A stretch of 57,975 nt of DNA from Oscillospiraceae bacterium (lineage in GTDB: Bacteria; Bacillota; Clostridia; Oscillospirales; Oscillospiraceae). A program made the translations under genes and the position numbers. The notes beneath the pieces were generated by a model. That model was given only the letters and a program-made list of their open reading frames with translations. It was not told where the DNA came from and did not search any database. Below, piece after piece: positions 44,123-53,267 of the stretch. Each line of letters begins with the position of its first letter. Position 1 is the stretch's first letter. The DNA is taken from assembly GCA_017521485.1 (NCBI GenBank), contig JAFXCL010000022.1, positions 1 to 57,975 of the forward strand, written 5' to 3'.

Positions 44123-44389
44123 ATGCCAGATCTGTTTATTCCTACTCTGCACACCTTCGCAATGGGCAATCTCTTTACCGGTTCTTGCAAGGAATTTCGT
44201 TTCCGTATCGAACCGACCATTGTGATGAAAACGAAAAAAGAGGTGGATATGGAGGAAAGCTCCATATTCGCCCAGTTTTGGCACGGACCGTACTGCTATG
44301 AAAAAAGCACCATGGAAGGGGAAAACACCTTTCCTATGACCGAGAATGGCCGCCAGGCTATGAAAGCCTGGCTGGAGGAGAATATCTGA
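44123..44389 (+). CDS. Conserved-looking small protein, unknown function
   Basis: The 88-residue protein begins MPDLFIPTLHTFAMGNLFTG and continues with FRFRIEPTIVM, SSIFAQFWHGPYCYEKSTME and FPMTENGRQAMKAWL. It is soluble, alpha/beta in pattern, with no membrane segment or known catalytic motif. It starts one base after the pepF stop and has no good ribosome-binding site of its own, so translation is probably coupled. A terminator follows directly, which supports its being the last gene of the operon. I do not recognise the family. Confidence 0.65.
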   Translation: MPDLFIPTLHTFAMGNLFTGSCKEFRFRIEPTIVMKTKKEVDMEESSIFAQFWHGPYCYEKSTMEGENTFPMTENGRQAMKAWLEENI

Positions 44390-44391
44390 AA

Positions 44392-44424
44392 TTAAGGGCG
44401 TGTTGCGTTGCAATACGCCCTTAA
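44392..44424 (+). terminator. Terminator at the end of the pyrH-pepF gene run, GTTGC-type
   Basis: TTAAGGGCGTGTTGC / GCAATACGCCCTTAA, 14 of 15 pairs, with loop GTT. It shares the TTGC/GCAA tip with other terminators here. Confidence 0.75.
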
Positions 44425-44461
44425 ACTTTGAAGTATTTTTGCTGCTTTTTTCCTAAAATAG

Positions 44462-44489
44462 TTGACTTTTTCTTTGTTTATGGTAGAAT
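44462..44489 (+). promoter_or_regulatory. Promoter of the T-box-alaS unit
   Basis: TTGACT, 16-base spacer, TAGAAT, placed just upstream of the T-box leader. Confidence 0.7.
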
Positions 44490-44494
44490 ATCCA

Positions 44495-44715
44495 AGGATA
44501 TGTAAAGGCAATGCGGAAAATAGAAAAGATCCGGCAGCCATAGCGAGAGGGGGAGGGTGAGAGCCCCTTGCAGGTCGTTCTTTTCAGCCACTTCCAAGCC
44601 GCTCGGGAGGACCGGGACGGGCGCTCCCGTTACAGAGCAGCTAAGATACCGCAATAGCGGTGAATTAGGGTGGTACCGCGATTATTGTCGCCCCTATGTT
44701 TATAGGGGTGACTTA
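44495..44715 (+). promoter_or_regulatory. T-box riboswitch (alanine)
   Basis: The conserved T-box sequence AGGGTGGTACCGCG is at 44667-44680. It is followed by the terminator hairpin GTCGCCCCTAT / ATAGGGGTGAC (44687-44712) and a weak T-run. The Stem I apical sequence GCGAGAGGGGGAGGGTGAGA is upstream. A likely specifier is GCC (Ala) followed by A at 44587-44590. Uncharged tRNA-Ala would favour the antiterminator and allow alaS transcription. Confidence 0.92.
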
Positions 44716-44737
44716 TATTTTTATGGAGGTAATTCCA

Positions 44738-47374
44738 ATGGCTAAAAAAGCATATGGCGTAAACGAGCTGCGTGAGATGTTTTTGTCCTTCTTTGAAAGC
44801 AAGGAGCATCTGCGTCTGCCCAGCTTTTCGCTGATTCCCCAAAATGATGCATCTTTGCTTCTGATCAACTCTGGCATGGCACCTATGAAGCCCTATTTTA
44901 AGGGTGAAGTGGAGCCGCCCCGCCGCCGTGTCTGCACCTGTCAGAAGTGTATCCGCACCGGCGACATTGAGAATATCGGCAAAACTGCCCGTCACGGCAC
45001 TTATTTTGAAATGCTGGGCAACTTCTCCTTTGGAGATTACTTTAAGCATGAGGCAATTGCCTGGAGCTGGGAGTTTCTGACAAAGGTAGTCGGTCTGGAA
45101 GAGGACCGGCTGTACCCCTCTATCTACGAAAATGACGAGGAAGCCTTCGAGATCTGGAACAAGGAGATCGGTATTCCTGCGGAAAATATCTTCCGCTTCG
45201 GTAAGGCAGATAACTTCTGGGAGCACGGCTCCGGTCCTTGCGGTCCTTGCTCAGAAATCTACTATGACCGTGGCGAGAAGTACGGCTGTGGAAGCCCTGA
45301 CTGCAAAGTCGGCTGTGAGTGCGACCGCTTTATGGAAGTGTGGAACAACGTGTTCTCCCAGTTCGATAACGACGGCAACGGCAACTACACAGAGCTTGAC
45401 CAGAAGAACATCGACACCGGTATGGGTCTGGAGCGTTTGGCTGTTGTGTGTCAGGATGTGAACAGCCTGTTCGATGTGGACACGGTTATGAATATCACAA
45501 ACCATGTCACCGCTATCACCGGCGCATCTTACGGTCAGAGCACCAAGACCGATGTGTCCCTGCGGGTGATTACCGACCATATCCGGGCATCCACCTTTAT
45601 GATCGCTGACGGCGTCCAGCCCACCAACGAGGGCAGAGGCTATGTTCTGCGTAGACTCCTCCGCCGGGCAGCCCGTCACGGAAAGCTCCTGGGCGTCAAC
45701 AAGCCCTTCCTGTTTGAGGTGGTGGAAACGGTCATTAAGGAAAACGAGAGCCACTACACCTACCTGCGGGAGCGGGCAGAGCATATTATTCGCGTGGTGA
45801 AAAACGAGGAAGAGAATTTTGCCCGTACCATCGATACCGGTATGCGTATTTTCGGTGAGAAGCTTTCCGGTCACAAGGCAAAGGGCGAAACCGTATTCTC
45901 CGGTGATGATGCATTCCTGCTGGCGGATACCTATGGCTTCCCCATTGATCTGACAGTGGAAATGCTGGAAGATGAGGGTATGACCGTGGATATGGACCGC
46001 TTTACCGCCTGCCGGGAAGAGCAGCGCATCCGCGCCCGTGAGGCACGGAAGGCACTGGGCGATCTGGGATGGGCAGGTATCGACCTGGGTCTGGACACCA
46101 CACCTACCAACTTCGTTGGCTATGATGTAGTTAACTGCGATGCAAGGGTTCTGGCGGTTTGCATCGGTGAGGAGGTTACCGGCTCGATCACCGGCGGTGA
46201 GCAGGGCATTATCGTTCTGGACAAGACCCCCTTCTATGCAGAAATGGGCGGTCAGGCTGCAGACCACGGCGTGATTCTGGTGGGCGAGAGCCGCTTCCAG
46301 GTAACCGATGTCCAGAAGGATAAGGGCGGCAAGTATCTGCACAGCGGTAAGATGATCCGCGGCACGATCAAGACCGACGATGTGGTGCTTGCTTCTATCG
46401 ACGTGGAGCGCCGCAAGGCAATTATGCGCGCCCACTCTGCAACCCACCTGCTGCAGAAGGCGCTGAAGACCGTTCTGGGCGACCATGTCCATCAGGCAGG
46501 CTCTCTGGTAGAGCCGGATCGGCTGCGCTTTGACTTCAGCCACTATTCTGCGGTTACCCCGGAGGAACTGGCAAAGATCGATGCCATTGTCCAGTCTGCA
46601 GTTCTGGAGGGCTACGGCATTGATGTGCGGGAAATGCCCATCGAAAAGGCTAAGGAAATGGGTGCAATGGCACTGTTTAGCGAAAAGTACGGCGATACTG
46701 TCCGTGTTGTGAATATGGGCGGCTACTCCATTGAGCTTTGCGGTGGTACGCACCTGGATAATACGGCTAAGGTCGGTCCGTTCCGGATCGAGAGCGAGGG
46801 CAGTGTAGCTTCCGGTGTCCGCAGAATTGAAGCGATCACCGGTAAGGCTTGCCTTGCGGAAATGGAGTTGGCACGGCAGCGGGTCTACGATGCCTGCGCA
46901 ATTCTTAAGACAAAGCCTGCAGAGCTGGCATCCAAGCTGGAGAGCCAGATCGATGAGATCAAGACCCTGAAAAAGACCATCGAGTCTATCAAGGCAAAGG
47001 AAACTGCCGGTGAGGCAGATCGCTTCCTGTTCGGCGCAAGAGCGCTATCTGGCTTCCATGTGATCACTGCCAATGTGCCCGATGCAGATGCAGGCAAGCT
47101 GCGGCAGATGGGTGACACCCTGCGGGATAAGGCGTCCGATGTGATCGCAGTCCTGTCCAGTGTCAACGACGGAAAGATCACATTCCTTGCAGTTTGCGGC
47201 AAGGATGCGGTTGCAAAGGGAATCAAGGCCGGTGATCTGGTGAAGCTGGTCTGTACAGCCTGCGGCGGCAGCGGCGGCGGCAAGCCGGACTCTGCAATGG
47301 GCGGCGGCAAGGATGTAAACAAGATCGACGATGCGCTGGCATTGGTGGACGATTTCGTCTTGTCCAAAGCTTAA
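44738..47374 (+). CDS. alaS: Alanyl-tRNA synthetase
   Basis: The protein has 878 residues. The class II catalytic core is N-terminal (REMFLSFFESKEHLRLPSFSL, APMKPYFKGEVEPPRRRVCTCQKCIRTGDIENIG). An editing domain has the zinc motif HSATH (AHSATHLLQKAL, ~565) and CGGTH (~670). A C-terminal coiled coil and C-Ala domain follow (CTACGGSGGGKPDSAMGGGKD). The start follows GGAGGT; upstream codons lie in the T-box terminator. It is controlled by the T-box leader. Confidence 0.97.
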   Translation: MAKKAYGVNELREMFLSFFESKEHLRLPSFSLIPQNDASLLLINSGMAPMKPYFKGEVEPPRRRVCTCQKCIRTGDIENIGKTARHGTYFEMLGNFSFGDYFKHEAIAWSWEFLTKVVGLEEDRLYPSIYENDEEAFEIWNKEIGIPAENIFRFGKADNFWEHGSGPCGPCSEIYYDRGEKYGCGSPDCKVGCECDRFMEVWNNVFSQFDNDGNGNYTELDQKNIDTGMGLERLAVVCQDVNSLFDVDTVMNITNHVTAITGASYGQSTKTDVSLRVITDHIRASTFMIADGVQPTNEGRGYVLRRLLRRAARHGKLLGVNKPFLFEVVETVIKENESHYTYLRERAEHIIRVVKNEEENFARTIDTGMRIFGEKLSGHKAKGETVFSGDDAFLLADTYGFPIDLTVEMLEDEGMTVDMDRFTACREEQRIRAREARKALGDLGWAGIDLGLDTTPTNFVGYDVVNCDARVLAVCIGEEVTGSITGGEQGIIVLDKTPFYAEMGGQAADHGVILVGESRFQVTDVQKDKGGKYLHSGKMIRGTIKTDDVVLASIDVERRKAIMRAHSATHLLQKALKTVLGDHVHQAGSLVEPDRLRFDFSHYSAVTPEELAKIDAIVQSAVLEGYGIDVREMPIEKAKEMGAMALFSEKYGDTVRVVNMGGYSIELCGGTHLDNTAKVGPFRIESEGSVASGVRRIEAITGKACLAEMELARQRVYDACAILKTKPAELASKLESQIDEIKTLKKTIESIKAKETAGEADRFLFGARALSGFHVITANVPDADAGKLRQMGDTLRDKASDVIAVLSSVNDGKITFLAVCGKDAVAKGIKAGDLVKLVCTACGGSGGGKPDSAMGGGKDVNKIDDALALVDDFVLSKA

Positions 47375-47381
47375 GACACAA

Positions 47382-47416
47382 AGGACTGTTGCAAATGTAT
47401 CATTTGCAACAGTCCT
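47382..47416 (+). terminator. Palindromic terminator after alaS, GTTGC-type
   Basis: AGGACTGTTGCAAATG / CATTTGCAACAGTCCT, a perfect 16-bp stem with loop TAT and no T-run. It may act as a terminator or as an RNA stability element. Confidence 0.65.
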
Positions 47417-47444
47417 GAATTATATCTAAAGGAGGAAAAGGGCA

Positions 47445-49694
47445 GTGCGGAAACTGATGTGGTTCGCTATCGGATTTACTGTAGCTAGTGCATTAGGCAT
47501 CTATTTGTCCTATGGCGTTTGGCTGCTTCTGGCTGTGCTTTTCTGCTTGCCCAGTGCCATCGTGATGGGTCTTGGCAGCTCTAAGTGGCGCAAGCGATCG
47601 GCTTTTGCCCTTTGGGGCTGCTTTGTTTGCTTTCTGTGGCTGTACGGATATGACAGCATCTACTTAACGCCTGCCAGAAACTTAGATGGCGTGAAACAAA
47701 AGCTCTGTGTTGAAATAACCGATTACAGCTACGATCTTGGCTACGGCACAGCAACAGAAGGAAAAATCAAAATCGAGGACAAAGTTTACCGCCTCCGCGT
47801 GTATTTGGACGGAAAGCAATCTCTTGCACCGGGTAACCTTGTGGAGGGAACCTTTCAGCTTCAATATACGGCTGCCGGCGGAGAGAAGAAGGTAACCTAT
47901 CATCAGGGGGAAGGGATTTTTCTGCTGGCTTACGATCAGGAGGAACCTGCGGTTACATTCCGTGAGCCGGGGCGTTTGCAATACCTTGGAGCCAGGCTTC
48001 GCCACAGGATCACGGCGCTGATAGATGAGATTTTTCCGGAAGATGTGATTGGCTTTGCCCGGGCGTTGTTGCTGGGTGATAGCAGCCTCCTTACCTATGA
48101 GGAGGATACGGCTTTTCGGATCAGCGGACTGCGGCATATCATCGCTGTATCCGGACTGCACGTGTCCATCTTATTTTCCCTTGTATATCTGCTGGTGGGA
48201 AAGCACCGGGGAATGACAGCACTGATCGGAATTCCGGTTTTGTTGCTGTTTGCGGCAGCGGCTGGCTTTACACCCTCCATTACCCGTGCCTGTATTATGC
48301 AGACACTAATGATCCTTGCAATGCTTTTAAACCGGGAATACGATCCGCCCACGGCGCTATCTTTTGCGGTTGTCACTATGCTGCTGATCAATCCCCAGAC
48401 AATCACTTCTGTCAGCTTCCAGCTGTCGGTTGCCTGTATGGTGGGAATTTTCCTGTTTTCTCAGCGGATTTACGATTATCTTTTGGATGAAAAACGGCTG
48501 GGAAAAGCCAAGGGGAAAACTTTGCGCGCCCGCCTGAGCCGCTGGATCTGCGGCTCTGCTTCCGTGACATTGGGCGCTATGGTGACGACCACGCCTTTGT
48601 GCGCATGGTATTTTGGCTGTGTCAGTCTGGTGGGAATACTCAGTAATCTTCTGACCCTTTGGGTGGTATCTTTCGTTTTCTACGGCATTATTTTTGCCTG
48701 TGTTGCAGGCTTTGTTTGGATTCCGGTAGGAAAGGCAATTGCCTGGTGTGTAGGCTGGCCTATCCGCTATGTGCTGTTTGCGGCAAAATCCTTAAGTGCA
48801 GTCCCATTGGCGGCGGTCTATGTAGGGGATGTGTACATTGTTTCGTGGCTGATATTTTCCTATGTTTTACTAGCTGTATTTTACTTCTGCAAAGACAAAC
48901 GCCCCATCCTGTTAGGCTGCTGTATTTTAGTATCTTTGGGATTTTCTCTGTGTGCATCCTATTTGGAGGCAAGAGTAGATCCGTTCCGGGTTACTATGCT
49001 CAATGTAGGGCAAGGACAATGTGTTTTGCTCCAAAACCGGGATAGCTGCTACTTGGTAGACTGCGGCGGCGACAGCCCGGAAGCAGCGGCAGATACAGCC
49101 GCGGAGTACTTACTTTCCCAAGGTATTACACACTTAAACGGAATCATTGTCACCCATTACGATATAGACCACGTCAGCGGAATTCCTCTGCTGCTGACAA
49201 GAATCACCACAGACAGGCTGTATCTTCCGGATGTAGAGGAAACAGATACCCTCCGGGAAAAGTTTGCAGTGGAATATTCTTCTCTGATTTGTTGGATAGA
49301 ACCGGAAAGCACCTTCCCCATTCCGGATGGAAATATCACAGTTTTTGCGGCGGAAGCGGACAAAAGTGACAATGAAAGCAGCTTATGTATCTTGTTTCAG
49401 CCGGAAAATTATGATATACTGATTACCGGAGACCGCACCTTTTCCGGTGAACAGGCGTTAATGGACCAGACGGAGCTGCCGGATCTGGAAATCCTGATTG
49501 CCGGTCACCACGGTGCGGCAACTTCCACAGGCTATGAATTGCTGTGGCAGACCAAGCCGGAAACAGTGCTGATCTCAGCCGGAGCGGATAATCCTTTCGG
49601 ACATCCCGCTCAGGAAACCTTGCAGCGGCTTGCATTGTTCGGATGCACAGTCCTCCGGACAGATATAGACGGAACGATAATAATAGGAGCGTAG
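47445..49694 (+). CDS. comEC: ComEC/Rec2 DNA uptake channel
   Basis: The protein has 749 residues. The start is GTG, with AAAGGAGG upstream. N-terminal helices and an OB-like DUF4131 region (~1-190) precede the competence domain with about nine membrane helices (FARALLLGDSSLL, GLRHIIAVSGLHVSILFSLVY, ITRACIMQTL, QLSVACMVGIFLFSQR). A C-terminal metallo-beta-lactamase domain follows (VTHYDIDHVSGIPLL ~569, LITGDRTFSGEQAL, IAGHHGAATST). It moves single-stranded DNA across the membrane. It is followed by holA after four bases. Confidence 0.95.
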   Translation: MRKLMWFAIGFTVASALGIYLSYGVWLLLAVLFCLPSAIVMGLGSSKWRKRSAFALWGCFVCFLWLYGYDSIYLTPARNLDGVKQKLCVEITDYSYDLGYGTATEGKIKIEDKVYRLRVYLDGKQSLAPGNLVEGTFQLQYTAAGGEKKVTYHQGEGIFLLAYDQEEPAVTFREPGRLQYLGARLRHRITALIDEIFPEDVIGFARALLLGDSSLLTYEEDTAFRISGLRHIIAVSGLHVSILFSLVYLLVGKHRGMTALIGIPVLLLFAAAAGFTPSITRACIMQTLMILAMLLNREYDPPTALSFAVVTMLLINPQTITSVSFQLSVACMVGIFLFSQRIYDYLLDEKRLGKAKGKTLRARLSRWICGSASVTLGAMVTTTPLCAWYFGCVSLVGILSNLLTLWVVSFVFYGIIFACVAGFVWIPVGKAIAWCVGWPIRYVLFAAKSLSAVPLAAVYVGDVYIVSWLIFSYVLLAVFYFCKDKRPILLGCCILVSLGFSLCASYLEARVDPFRVTMLNVGQGQCVLLQNRDSCYLVDCGGDSPEAAADTAAEYLLSQGITHLNGIIVTHYDIDHVSGIPLLLTRITTDRLYLPDVEETDTLREKFAVEYSSLICWIEPESTFPIPDGNITVFAAEADKSDNESSLCILFQPENYDILITGDRTFSGEQALMDQTELPDLEILIAGHHGAATSTGYELLWQTKPETVLISAGADNPFGHPAQETLQRLALFGCTVLRTDIDGTIIIGA

Positions 49695-49698
49695 TACT

Positions 49699-50742
49699 AT
49701 GGCAAAACAGACCCAACAGCCAAACGGTATACAGGAACTGAAAATTGCCATCCGGGAGAAAACACCGGGCAGACTCTATGTTTTCCACGGGGAAGAAGCT
49801 TTTCTCATGAACCATTATCTGGGTCAGCTTCGGAAGATCCTTGTGGACAAGCTGACAGAATCCTTTAACTACCATAAGCTCACCGGTGAGAATTTTGATG
49901 TACAGAGCTTTGCAGACGCAGTAGAAAATCTTCCTATGATGGCAGAGCATACAATGGTGTGGGTAGATGAGGTGGACCTGTTTAAGCTGCCGGAAACGGA
50001 CCGGGAAAAGCTGGCGCAGATGCTGTCGGATATTCCGGATTACTGCACAGTGGTGCTTACCTATGAAACAACCCCATGGAAGCCGGATAAGCGGATCAAG
50101 CTTTGGAATGCCTTTGCAGATCAGGCACTAATCGTGGAATTTGCCAAGCAAGAGCCGCGGGATCTGATCGCCTGGATTTCCCGGCATTTTGCTGCCGCAG
50201 GGAAGCGGATACCTCAGGAGCTTTGTGCTTACCTCATTGATATTACAGACGGAACAATGACCGCTTTAAGCGGTGAAATTTCCAAGATCTGCGCCTATTC
50301 CGGTACGGATGTGATCTGTAAGGCGGATATTGACGCAGTGGTAGAACCGGTGCTGGATGCAGTGGTGTTCCAGATGACCGATCACATCAGTCAGGGAAAT
50401 TACGGACAGGCACTGGTGAAGCTTCACCAGCTGATTAAAATGCAGGAAGAACCGCTAAAGATATTAGGCGCGGTTGGCAGCCACTTCCGGCGGCTGAGCG
50501 CTGCCCGAATCTTGCTGGACGGCGGTAAAAACGCCCAGGACCTGATGCACCTGACGGGGCTCAAAGACTATCCTGCCAGAAAAACTGTGTCTGCAGCCGG
50601 ACGCCTTTCTGCGGCTTTCTGCGCCCGGGCATCGGAACTGATAATGGAAACCGACCGGCGTATAAAAACCTCTCAGGACGAGCCTGATCGCTTGCTGGAA
50701 ATGCTGATCTTGCAGCTTGCGCAGGAGGCAAAAAATGCTTAA
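49699..50742 (+). CDS. holA: DNA polymerase III delta subunit
   Basis: This 347-residue clamp-loader subunit opens the beta clamp. It has the family pattern RLYVFHGEEAFLMNHYLGQLRK at the N-terminus, an AAA-like domain without a functional P-loop, DITDGTMTALSGEISKICAYSG and the C-terminal collar (LVKLHQLIKMQEEPLKILGAVGSHFRRL). The comEC-holA order is common in Firmicutes. Confidence 0.94.
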   Translation: MAKQTQQPNGIQELKIAIREKTPGRLYVFHGEEAFLMNHYLGQLRKILVDKLTESFNYHKLTGENFDVQSFADAVENLPMMAEHTMVWVDEVDLFKLPETDREKLAQMLSDIPDYCTVVLTYETTPWKPDKRIKLWNAFADQALIVEFAKQEPRDLIAWISRHFAAAGKRIPQELCAYLIDITDGTMTALSGEISKICAYSGTDVICKADIDAVVEPVLDAVVFQMTDHISQGNYGQALVKLHQLIKMQEEPLKILGAVGSHFRRLSAARILLDGGKNAQDLMHLTGLKDYPARKTVSAAGRLSAAFCARASELIMETDRRIKTSQDEPDRLLEMLILQLAQEAKNA

Positions 50743-51322
50743 AATTCGGGAAGTGATCGTGGTGGAGGGCCGCTACGATAAAAATACCCTTTCCCAAGTT
50801 GTGGATGCAACCATACTGGAAACCTCCGGCTTTGGAATTTTTAAGGATCAGGCACAATTGGAGCTTTTGCGCAAGGCGGCGCAAAAGCGGGGACTGATCA
50901 TATTTACCGACTCTGACGGGGCAGGTTTTGTGATCCGCAATTTCCTGAAAAGTGCCATCAAGCCCCAGTATTTGAAACACGCATATATTCCGGATATGTT
51001 CGGCAAGGAGAAACGAAAGAACGCCCCCGGCAAGGAAGGCAAGCTGGGCGTGGAGGGGATGCCCCCGGAAGTGATCGTAGACTGCCTGCGAAAAGCAGGT
51101 GCGACCGTGGAGGGAGAGGAAATCTGCTCCAAATACGGACAGATCACCAAGCAGGATTTCATGGAATTAGGTCTGTCCGGCGGACCGGACAGCAAGCAAA
51201 AACGGCAGGCGCTAATAAAAAAACTGGCGCTGCCGGAGCATCTGTCTGCAAACGCACTGCTGCAGGCGCTGAACCTTTTGTATACAAAAGAGGAAATCTA
51301 TAGGCTGATGAATGATTTATAA
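50735..51322 (+). CDS. rnmV: Ribonuclease M5 (5S rRNA maturation)
   Basis: The protein has 195 residues. The Toprim domain at the N-terminus has VVVEGRYDKNTLSQVV with the catalytic Glu and FTDSDGAGFVIRNF with the DxD pair. MPPEVIVDCLRKAGA and the C-terminal LSGGPDSKQKRQAL region match the family. It trims the ends of 5S rRNA precursor. It overlaps holA by eight bases, with GGAGGC inside holA. The usual partner ksgA does not follow here. Confidence 0.93.
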   Translation: MLKIREVIVVEGRYDKNTLSQVVDATILETSGFGIFKDQAQLELLRKAAQKRGLIIFTDSDGAGFVIRNFLKSAIKPQYLKHAYIPDMFGKEKRKNAPGKEGKLGVEGMPPEVIVDCLRKAGATVEGEEICSKYGQITKQDFMELGLSGGPDSKQKRQALIKKLALPEHLSANALLQALNLLYTKEEIYRLMNDL

Positions 51323-51346
51323 AACGGAATCATTCGGAGAATTGAA

Positions 51347-53212
51347 ATGATCGATATACAGGTTAAAAACTTAACAAAATTTTTTGTCATCGGTGAGAAC
51401 CTGCTGCAGGACCTGAGCTTTGAAATTCAGGAGGGAGAAAAGGTGGCGATCCTCGGCCGTAACGGCAGTGGAAAGACAACGCTTTTTAATATTCTTACCG
51501 GACAGATGGATTACGACGAGGGAGAAGTATTCATCAATCCCCACAAGCGGCTGGGTTTGATTTCTCAGATCCCCCGCTTTCCCGCAGGCTACACCGTAGA
51601 GAATGTTCTGCGTTCCGCTTTTCAGGAACTGACCGCAGCCAAGCGGAAAATGGAAGAGCTGGAGCGTCAAATGGCGCAGGACAATAGCGTGGAACTGCTG
51701 AAGGAATACGATGCCCTGTGTAACCGCTTCCAGGCAGGTGGCGGCTACGGTATGGATGTGGAAGTGGATAAGATCTGCAACGGCTTGGGTATTTTACCCG
51801 ACCAGCGCTCTCAGGCATTCGACAGCCTGTCCGGCGGGGAAAAGACAAGAGTGAACCTTGCTAGATTGCTCTTGGAAAAGACGGATATTCTGCTTCTGGA
51901 CGAGCCTACCAACCATTTGGATCTGCGCAGTGTGGAGTGGCTGGAGGGGTATATCAACAGCTTTAAGGGCACAGTCCTGGCGATCTCCCATGACCGATAT
52001 TTTCTGGACCGGATCGCCCAGCGGGTCATTGAGATCACCGACGGACACGCAGAGTTTTACTCCGGTAACTATTCCTTTTATATTGACGAAAAGCAGGCAC
52101 GCTTTAATCTGCAGCTGAAAAAATATGAGCAGGAGCAGGCAAAGCTGAAGCAGCTTGGCTACACAGTGGAGCGGATGAAGGGCTGGGGCATCAACAACCG
52201 CACCTTATACCGCCGTGCCATGTCCATCCAGCACCGAATGGAGCGGATCGAAAAGACAAAGCGACCTACAAAGGAAAAGACAATGAAGGCCACCTTCGGA
52301 GAAAAGGACTTTTCCGGAGATGTGGTGTTCAAAATGAAAAATGCTTCCAAAAGCTACGGCGACCGCACCCTGTTTTCCGGTGTGGAGCTGACCGTGGAGG
52401 GCGGAGAGCGGATCGCCCTGCTGGGAGATAACGGAACAGGCAAAACAACCTTTATTAAGTGCCTGCTGGGGGAAGAGGACTGCGAGGGGAAAATCCAGTT
52501 TGGACCAACAGTCAAATGGGGATACTTACCCCAGACCATCCATTTTGACCATCCGGAACGCAGTCTGTATGACACTATGCTCTACGAGAAAAACTGCACC
52601 CCACAGGTCGCCCGTGACCGTCTGGGCGCGTTTTTGTTCCAGGGGGAAGATGTGTTTAAAAGTGTAGGAACGCTGTCCGGCGGCGAGCAGTCCCGCCTGC
52701 GGCTGTGTATGCTGATGGACGAAAAGATCAACCTTCTGATATTGGACGAGCCTACCAATCATCTGGACATTGCCTCCCGGGAATGGATCGAAGCGGCAAT
52801 CGAGGAATTTGAAGGCGTTTTGCTGTTCGTATCCCACGACCGGTACTTTATTGAAAAGTTTGCCGAGCGAATCTGGCTGTTGGAAGACGGTACGATCCGA
52901 GATTTTAAGTGCGGCTATACCAAATACCGGTCTATTTTGGAGCACGAAGCTGCCGCAAAAACGGCTGCTGTAACGCCGGAACCGAAAAAAATCAAAGAAA
53001 AGCCAAAGGGCGGCACAAAGGATACGGATAAGCTGATCCGCCGTCTGGAGCGGGAGATCGAAAAGCAGGAAGCTGTGGTTGCCGGTTATGATGAGAAGAT
53101 CGAGGCGGCTGCTGCGGACTATCAGGAGCTGACAAGACTGCTTTCTGAAAAGGAAGAACAGGATACCATACTTCTGGACCTGATGACCCAGTGGGAAGAA
53201 GCACAGGCTTGA
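51347..53212 (+). CDS. ABC-F ribosome-associated ATPase
   Basis: The protein has 621 residues with two ABC domains and no membrane part. Domain 1 has GRNGSGKTTLFN (~36), LSGGEKTRVNLARLLL and ILLLDEPTNHLD. Domain 2 has GDNGTGKTTFIK (~355), LSGGEQSRLRLCML and LLILDEPTNHLD. They are joined by a charged linker at ~235-310 (the P-site tRNA interaction motif region). A C-terminal coiled coil (RRLEREIEKQEAVVAGYDEKIE) resembles the Uup type. It could act in translation or give low antibiotic tolerance; the subgroup is unresolved. Confidence 0.93.
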   Translation: MIDIQVKNLTKFFVIGENLLQDLSFEIQEGEKVAILGRNGSGKTTLFNILTGQMDYDEGEVFINPHKRLGLISQIPRFPAGYTVENVLRSAFQELTAAKRKMEELERQMAQDNSVELLKEYDALCNRFQAGGGYGMDVEVDKICNGLGILPDQRSQAFDSLSGGEKTRVNLARLLLEKTDILLLDEPTNHLDLRSVEWLEGYINSFKGTVLAISHDRYFLDRIAQRVIEITDGHAEFYSGNYSFYIDEKQARFNLQLKKYEQEQAKLKQLGYTVERMKGWGINNRTLYRRAMSIQHRMERIEKTKRPTKEKTMKATFGEKDFSGDVVFKMKNASKSYGDRTLFSGVELTVEGGERIALLGDNGTGKTTFIKCLLGEEDCEGKIQFGPTVKWGYLPQTIHFDHPERSLYDTMLYEKNCTPQVARDRLGAFLFQGEDVFKSVGTLSGGEQSRLRLCMLMDEKINLLILDEPTNHLDIASREWIEAAIEEFEGVLLFVSHDRYFIEKFAERIWLLEDGTIRDFKCGYTKYRSILEHEAAAKTAAVTPEPKKIKEKPKGGTKDTDKLIRRLEREIEKQEAVVAGYDEKIEAAAADYQELTRLLSEKEEQDTILLDLMTQWEEAQA

Positions 53213-53237
53213 CGATTCCTGCAGGCGGGTTTATAAT
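53209..53237 (+). promoter_or_regulatory. Promoter of the mrp gene, overlapping the upstream stop codon
   Basis: TTGACG, 17-base spacer, TATAAT. The -35 box overlaps the TGA of the ABC-F gene. Confidence 0.75.
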
Positions 53238-53267
53238 ACCCTAAGATGAAATAAGGAGCGAAATTAA

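Noticed and set aside
45251..46753. 500-codon open frame on the minus strand
   Set aside because: Antisense to alaS, whose catalytic and editing motifs are intact; a shadow of its codon bias.
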